DNA from: Sisyra terminalis
Lineage: Eukaryota > Arthropoda > Insecta > Neuroptera > Sisyridae
Assembly: GCA_958496175.1 (NCBI GenBank)
Contig: OY292277.1
Span: 53,455,050-53,519,049 of the forward strand
Reading direction: 5' to 3'
Length of the DNA stretch: 64,000 bases
Below are positions 57,801-64,000 of the stretch, in pieces; positions within the stretch are counted from its first letter, which is position 1; each line of letters starts with the position of its first letter. Below the pieces are notes generated by a model. It worked only from the letters and a program-made list of their open reading frames with translations. It was not told the origin of the DNA and did not search any database. Position numbers and translations under genes: made by a program.

Positions 57801-59150
57801 TCCAACGGATTGTGACAATTTTAATGTTTTTCACCACTATATTATCGGCTGGATGCATCGGTTGCATTTTTAGAGATCTACAATGAGGAAAAGAAATATT
57901 TCAAAATGATAGGTGCATTGATTGATTGTGTTTTTTTTTTTTGTTAAAGTTCAGCCTCCTACGATTATGTCATAGAACATGGACAATCTAACCTTAATTT
58001 CGACTGGTCTATAAAGTGAAATTAATGGAACCTAGTGTAGGCTATGAGACGCACAGGGGAAAGGGGAACCCAAAGCTTTTGTTGTAAATCGGGAAAGGAT
58101 ACCGAGTGGGATGACAGGGAGATGGGATAGCGGCCACGTGGCCACTTCCGGGTAACGAACATTGTTTTATGATCCATCTACTTTAACTTCCAGTTTCCTC
58201 CGAATGCAACTGCGTTTCGTTCGGTGGTCTTTAAAACAAATATTTTTCTATAAACTCTTTCTCTATTTAATATATTTCATATTGAAAAATAAACAAGTTA
58301 TAACCTACAATTAATGGATGCCAAGAAAAATTGATGTACGAAAGTCAAAGCCAACTTTAATTAAAGTAAAAGCCTGGCCTGATAGGCTGTATTATGATGA
58401 TGAAGCTTTTAAAGCTTTTAGTCTATCTATTTGAGCGTTTGGGGGGAGTGGGGCGACGTGAGAGGGGACTGCGAGCTTTTGATCATTGCATCCCCTTTAA
58501 ACAGATGCACTATTGATCGTGCAAGGAGCATGCTCTACTGACGCCATGCGGCCATATACATAGGACAGACAAGGTGCGAACATACAACAACATTCGTTCC
58601 GTCCTTGTCGCTTCTTTCATAAGCTTTTCCGTTTTATGTTGTCAATGGTGTACACGACAGCCAACCGACTGAGGAGGAAAAGGGATCGATGGGGAACAGT
58701 ATGTGGGAGAGAGGTGCCACTATACACAGTACAGGTGCCACAATTCCTGGCTTTCAATTTTTTTTTTTTTTTTTTTTTTTGGTTAAATTATTTAAATCTA
58801 GTTTCATTTAAATCTTGCCATGATGGGAAACAGGGAATGCATCATTCGATGATGCATCGTTTATCATCCATAAAAAAACGTGTGTCAAAAATTTTGAAAC
58901 TTCTAGGAATTTTTAGGATGCAACTGAAAGTGAATTTTCCCACTTGCATCCCATCAATTTTCTAATCATACGTTTAACAAAAGTAAAACAAGCAAAGGAA
59001 GCTTTGAAAATATCAACAAATTTCGTAGGAAAACTAACAAAAAAAGTAGGCTTTGGCTTTCAGAAGACTATAAAACTATTGTAAAACAAATGAAAAACGT
59101 GATGGAAGCCATGAAACATTAAACAATTGGAAACAATTTATAAAAAAAAA
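57801..59150. other. Upstream unique sequence, GC-richer in part
   Basis: GC-richer around 58020-58200 and 58440-58740, with a T21-22 run near 58760-58781. It contains the palindromic E-box listed next. The plus-strand frame at 58636-58965 runs through the T run and is not credible as protein. Confidence 0.35.
58132..58143. promoter_or_regulatory. 12-bp palindrome with CACGTG E-box
   Basis: GGCCACGTGGCC is a perfect palindrome holding the bHLH core CACGTG, followed by ACTTCCGGGT, an ETS-like word. It lies 0.75 kb upstream of the coding ATG in the minus sense. Confidence 0.4.
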
Positions 59151-59155
59151 AAATA

Positions 59156-59755
59156 GTTTTAGTCGATTAACTCCAAAACGGCTCTAACGATTTTGTTTAA
59201 AATTTGTACATCAACTATTTAAATCAATCCCCATAAATTTTACTTGAAACTTTTTCCCATAAAAGTTCACTAAAACCCACTTTACTGGTGGTGCAACACG
59301 ATTTTTTTTGATTTTAGTCGATTATCTCCGAAACGGCTCTAACGATTTTGTTTAAAATTTGTACATCAACTATTTAAGTCAATCCCCGTAAATTTTACTT
59401 GAAACTTTTTCCCATAAAAATCCACTAAAACCCACTTTACTGGTGGTGCAATACGAAATTTTTGTGATTTTAGTCGATTATCTCCGAAACGGCTCTAACG
59501 ATTTTGTTTAAAATGTGTACATCAACTATTTAAGTCAATCCCCGTAAATTTTACTTGAAACTTTTTCCCATAAAAATCCACTAAAACCCACTTTACTGGT
59601 GGTTCAACACAAATTTTTTGATTTTAGTCGATTATCTCCGCAACGGCTCTAACGATTTTGTTTACATTTCACACATCAACTACTAATTGCAATGCCTACA
59701 AATTTTATTTGAAACATTTTTCTTGAAAAGTTCATTACATGGCACTTTACTGGTG
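59156..59755 (+). repeat. Satellite I, four tandem units of about 155 bp
   Basis: Units begin at 59156, 59311, 59467 and 59621 (periods 155, 156, 154) with TTTTAGTCGATTATCTCCGA. They share AACGGCTCTAACGATTTTGT, CATCAACTATTTAAGTCAAT and CACTTTACTGGTGG. Units 2 and 3 are nearly identical, and the last is nearest to the 57100 unit. Confidence 0.9.
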
Positions 59756-60605
59756 ACCAATTATAAAAACAAAAGTACAACATTGGAATAAATGAATTAA
59801 AAAAAATGATATAAACAATTGAAAAACAAAAGTGCTTCGATGTTAGATTTAATTCAAGGAAAAAGGACTAAAAGTAGGCTTTGAAAAAAAAACAAAAGAA
59901 AACATTAAACCCAAAAATCATAGTTTTTTTTTACGGAAATAATTTAAGGGTTTAAAAACAAAAGACAATCGTAATAGTCGATGGTCAATGAATGAAATTT
60001 TGAAGAAGCACAAAAAAATGAACTTTTGAATAAACAAATGAACACTATAACTTAATGTTTAAATTTATCCAAAGCTCACTAGTTTGTTTCAAAGTAAAAC
60101 TCGAAAAACTTTGCTATAACTTTAGTGACTACTGACGAAAAAACGAAAACTATCATCAGAAACAAGGAAATTATAAGAAAAACAATTGACAATCGCGATT
60201 TTCCATTAAATTTGCCATTAAATCTGTAAATATAATTTTTTTTTGGACTCTTAATTAAGCGTCAAACAATTGAACATCATTGAAACTAAAAAACAAAAAA
60301 CGTTCTCCTCAACTTAACCTACAGGAACCAAGCAGGCTAAATGATAGAAAACAAAACAGTTACAAGAAAAACAAACTAATCTCGCATCGCTCAAATGTAG
60401 TGTGTTCATTATTTGTGATCCCAAATTCTTCCTGACCCAATTCCCGACTAACATAATTCAGTCATAACACACAGCTTCATTATTGAGGGGGAATGACTCA
60501 TCCGAGACTGTTGTCCGAATGCAAAACAAATAAATAATTGCAAATATCAATTGAGAAATTCGCGCAAAAATCAAGTCAACTCTGCAAATGAACGACCAAA
60601 CCAAA
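59756..60605. other. AT-rich sequence rich in CAATTG and AAACAA words
   Basis: No gene or clear repeat unit. Confidence 0.35.
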
Positions 60606-60607
60606 CA

Positions 60608-60945
60608 ACATAAAAAAATGACTGTCAAAAACAATTGAAAGTCACATTGGAAATTTATTTGAAAAAGACCAAATATTCCTAATGGCACTTTCAACTGTTT
60701 AATTTTCAAGAGAAAATAGCAAACAAGTTATTGAACTTCGGTAAAAGTCAAAATTTTGGTATAAAAAAAAATGACTGCCTAAAACAATTGAAAATCACTT
60801 CCACAATTTCGGCCTGGACATTTATTTGAAAAAAGAAACAAAATATTCATAATGGCACTTTCAACTGTTTGATTTTCTAGAGAAAATAGCGAACAAGTTA
60901 TTGAACTTAGCTAAAAGTCAAAATTTTCGTATAGTCGAATGAGTA
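60608..60945 (+). repeat. Tandem duplication J, 170-bp period
   Basis: ATGGCACTTTCAACTGTTT is at 60682 and 60852. AAAAATGACTG, AACAATTGAAA, ACAAGTTATTGAACTT and AAAAGTCAAAATTTT recur at the same offset. Confidence 0.8.
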
Positions 60946-62690
60946 GTAACCGACGAAAATCGAGACGTAATAAAATTAATTTTCAAAAAATTTGCACATT
61001 TGTGTCATAAAAACAATTGAAGTGCGTAAGCTAAGGTATGGATGTTCATTTTTTTTTTTTGCTTTTTTTTCTTTTTGATAAAGGGAATGATGGGAATAAG
61101 AATCCGACCACACGGCGCCACGTTGCATAATAAAGCGGAGCTTTCTCCTACTTGTGTGAATTCTTCTTTTCTTTTTCGTTTTTCTTTTTTTTTTTGTTGT
61201 ACCCCCCTTGCCTTCCTGCCGAAGGAAAACCCAACCGAATTCCCTTACGATCCCACACTACACATTTCAATATTATTGCAATAGGGAAGCACAACAGTAG
61301 GCGACGACGACGACGACAAAAGCAAGACAAAAACAAATGCGACAAGGATCGAAAAACAGTAGCGAATCTCCTGAATGAAACACGAGATACAAATAAAATA
61401 ATATCAACAACAACAACAACAACAAAAATCAAACTTTTTTTCCATTTCAAAAGAGGAAAATATTAAAAAAAAAAACCGAAACAGAAGAGTGCAACAGTAG
61501 AGACAAGGACGCGTGGAAAAGCGTCGCATTTACAACAATATGGAAATGCATCGTGTTCCCCCCCCCCCTCAAATATAAAATATCCTTAAAGCAACGCTTT
61601 TTGTTCGCTTTATTTTTTCAATGGAGCGCTGCTTTTTTTCTTCGTTCATTTCTAGAGGCTGAGCTTTTAAAATTATATCATTTTTCTCCCCCCATCCCCC
61701 CGCCATCCATCCTAACCTAAAATGTTTTTCAAATGTTTTTCACAGAAAAACGGATGATTATTATGACGATGATGCAAAAAACACTTTACCTAAAAAATAC
61801 TCGCGAAATAGTTTTCCTCCTCAAAATAGAAGGCCGAGATTTTACACACCCCGAAAGGGGTGAAAATGACAAGGGGGGAGGGGATGGGGTGCAATACTCC
61901 TATCATTTTGAAATTAGAAAGATACCTTTTAAATTTTCTTTTAACATTTTTTTTTTCGTTTTTGTGGTTTCCACTTCACTTTATAACAAAAATCACACTT
62001 TCTGGCACTTTATATCCAAATTAAATTTAAATAATCCGCCTCCATGGCACACTACAACTGAAATCCATCCATAGCCCACCAAATTTCGTTTAAATCGATT
62101 CGGAAAAAAGTGTTTTCTTCGGCAAAGAGATGAAATAAAATTAAGTGTAAGTGTTTTGTTTTTTTTTTCTGGAGTCTCTAATTTTTGTTCAAAACGATGC
62201 ACTTTATTATCCAGATATTAATCACTGATTTGATGAAAGCAAATGTATATTTTATCAGGAAAACACTTGACAGTGGAAATCGGGTGTATTGATTGGAAAT
62301 TTCAATTCCAATTCAATTTTTTTTTTTTTGTGGAAAGTGTTTTAGAAATTTTTGTGTGATATGCACAAGAACACTGGATGTGAGCTTTGAAGGAATTCCA
62401 CAGAAAAATTTTTTAATGCACTTTTTACTGTTGGTCGATAAATTTCACATGGTAGTAGGTAGTACACATTTAGTTATCACTGATATCGATAAGACGAAGA
62501 TTAAACACAAGTGCATGCACTGTTGTATCGTAGTAAGGCATGGATTGATGACAAAAACGTTAGGTTTTTGTTTTTTTTTTTGTTGTTTTGTTTAATTATA
62601 CCGACTTGATCACTGTGTATTTTGTGGTATAATAATATAGAAAGAGGCGAAATGGAAATGCAATGTATAGAGAGAATATTGTCCGATGGG
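60946..62690. other. Upstream sequence with simple tracts
   Basis: (CGA)n at about 61303-61317, (CAA)n at about 61409-61424, C11 at about 61558-61568 and several long T runs. Frames of about 100 codons at 61148-61466 exist on both strands only because the tracts lack stops. No gene called. Confidence 0.35.
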
Positions 62691-62694
62691 ATAG

Positions 62695-62990
62695 TTTGGT
62701 GGACACGGCGGCGGTGACGATGACGACAACGGCGGCGGCGGCGGCGATGTGCCTATGCAAGTAGCTCAGTTGGAACTGAGCCGCGAGCTCACAGCACTAG
62801 TCACAGCACACTAGGTCGATGCCAATTTCTCTTCCCAACTCGCCAAACACTACTCCAACTACGTACCAACCACATAACACTATTCTTCTTCTTCTTCTTC
62901 TTCTTTCTCTTCTTCTTATTCCAAACTCTTCTCTCCACAGAGAACCACTAGTCCCAAACTCTTCCAAAGATGCAATTCCCATACTGCACA
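62695..62990. promoter_or_regulatory. GC-rich island with (CGG)n/(GAC)n; possible distal promoter or leader exon
   Basis: GGCGGCGG, GACGATGACGAC and (GGC)n at 62707-62748 form the most CG-rich stretch of the window. They are followed by a hairpin GCTCAGTT-GG-AACTGAGC (62763-62780) and by (CTT)n at 62881-62904. GC-rich trinucleotide repeats are common in insect 5' leaders. On the minus strand the hairpin holds CTCAGTTCC, containing the initiator core TCAGT. Suggestive only. Confidence 0.3.
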
Positions 62991-63040
62991 CAACATGCAA
63001 ATACGCATCCTAAGCCTTTTAACCATCATTACATAATCGT

Positions 63041-63955
63041 ATACCAAATACGAACCAATCAAAGAGTGCTTTGCTTTTCTAGAACCAAAGCAGGCCTTAG
63101 CTAAGTACTATAAACATTGGAAAGAAAATTCCGTCAACTGTTTTTTTTCAGATCATATATTGTCAAACAAATGACGGTAGACAATTCACTTCATAGTCAA
63201 AGCTCCAAAACAAATTTCATTTCAATTGTTTTTTTTTTCACTTGTATGGAAATTCGGTTTTTCCGAAAAAAAACGTCCCGTCAATCACCAGTTTAAAATA
63301 GTTTTAGGGGATGCGGGGGATACTTTCTCAACCCCTTACCAAGAGTAAAATTACAAAGTTCCACAAAATTGATACCAATTGCGTCGTTTATTTTGAAAGT
63401 GAGTTAAGTCCATTTCAAGAACTATTCCTATAGTATTATTATTTTTAACTATAGGAACATAGTGTACTAAGAAGGAGGAGGGAATAATTGGCGTTTTTGT
63501 TAAAATCAGTAATTTCTGAAAAGTTAGCAGTTAAATAATTAACATACTTTGATCTAGTTACAAGAACAAGAATCACCATATAAATGGAGTTACACTACTT
63601 TCAAAATAAACAAGTCAATTGTTACCCGAAAGAAAAAAAACAAATGCAAGTTTCACTAGTGTATCTTCAATTGTTTTCAACTTGTTTTCATTCGTATACA
63701 ATTTCAGTCATTTTCAATAAAAACAAAAAAACAAAGGTAAATCTAAAATAATTTTAATTTCGGTACCTTCTTTTATTATGGTTATTCATTTTTTTCAATA
63801 AGGGAAAAACTTTAAAGTTTCACACAAGTCTCGTAGGTATACTGAAAAAAAAAATGAACGACAGCATTGATACGTAAAACTTGCATTTGTTTTTGTTAGG
63901 CATTTAAAGTCTTTATGAGGAACTTGAAAGTTTTTCCTTCACACAAGTTGTTATT
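63041..63955 (+). repeat. Repeat R2, 5' portion
   Basis: Starts ATACCAAATACGAACCAATC and matches 53146-54010 throughout, with small indels, then ends at CTTCACACAAGTTG, where FB-A sequence begins. Confidence 0.8.
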
Positions 63956-63965
63956 CACACAAGTT

Positions 63966-64000
63966 GAACTAAAGAGAAATTTTAATATTTTTTCAATTTT
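63966..64000. mobile_element. Foldback FB-A fragment, cut by window end
   Basis: GTTGAACTAAAGAGAAATTT followed by TATTTTTTCAATTTT is the arm sequence that also starts the truncated copy at 23505. The R2/FB-A neighbourhood resembles that at 37028. Confidence 0.65.

Noticed and set aside
61148..61466. Overlapping frames of about 100 codons on both strands
   Set aside because: They exist because poly(T), (CGA)n and (CAA)n tracts contain no stops; the encoded sequence is low complexity.
62750..62800. tRNA-like stretch TAGCTCAGTTGG
   Set aside because: The D-arm-like word is half of a simple hairpin and no B box or anticodon and T arms follow.
1..64000. CRISPR arrays, bacterial operons, viral genes, telomere repeats, rRNA
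   Set aside because: The regular arrays have 155-355 bp monomers without unique spacers, and no bacterial, viral, telomeric or ribosomal sequence is seen.

Overview
This is AT-rich (roughly 70 percent A+T by eye) animal nuclear DNA, almost certainly from an insect. It has no operons, no long open reading frames and no bacterial signals. It has a tRNA-derived SINE, Penelope-type hammerhead ribozyme relics, TA-flanked foldback elements, hAT-like ends, satellites and simple repeats. I cannot name the species. Nearly the whole window is non-coding.

The only coding exon I can defend is on the minus strand at 57284-57386. It has an ATG with a good context, an in-frame TAA two codons upstream, 34 codons and a splice donor. 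Everything below it is then probably one intron longer than 57 kb. Three near-perfect recursive splice (ratchet) sites, each a pyrimidine tract plus YAG joined directly to GTAAGT, lie on the same strand at 42576/42575, 12514/12513 and 3554/3553. Two of them sit in copies of one dispersed repeat, which suggests that a transposable element supplied them. This is the most interesting feature of the window.

Layout, left to right. 0-3 kb: a diverged tandem duplication and a foldback. 3-4.6 kb: a SINE, a ratchet-site repeat and a GC-richer island. 5.9-6.5 kb: a tandem array. 7.8-9.1 kb: two small inverted-repeat elements, a hammerhead-bearing Penelope-type tail and a 440-bp foldback. 10.3-11.6 kb: a 632-bp tandem duplication. 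12.3 kb: a second ratchet site. 14.0-16.3 kb: a 177/355-bp satellite with a palindrome in most monomers. 17.5-21.8 kb: three foldback elements. 22-28.3 kb: chimeric repeat R2 and two copies of a compound foldback (family FB-A). 30-31.9 kb: further relics including the best-preserved hammerhead. 33.8-38.7 kb: satellite H in reverse, FB-A fragments and R2. 38.8-39.2 kb: a tandem duplication. 42.6 kb: a third ratchet site. 43.5-44.9 kb: a G-quadruplex motif and a 350-bp array. 46.6-47.8 kb: a TTAA-type element inside one unit of a tandem duplication, with the empty site preserved in the sister unit. 49.4-51.3 kb: satellite H. 52.3-54.8 kb: a nested hAT-like composite. 56.2-57.4 kb: a MITE, satellite I and the coding exon. 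57.4-64 kb: presumed upstream sequence with a palindromic E-box, satellite I, GC-rich trinucleotide tracts and another R2 copy.

Taken together this reads as the 5' part of a long insect gene whose giant first intron is packed with palindromic non-autonomous elements and nucleosome-length satellites and may be removed stepwise. The stretches not listed as repeats are AT-rich and hold nothing I can assign.
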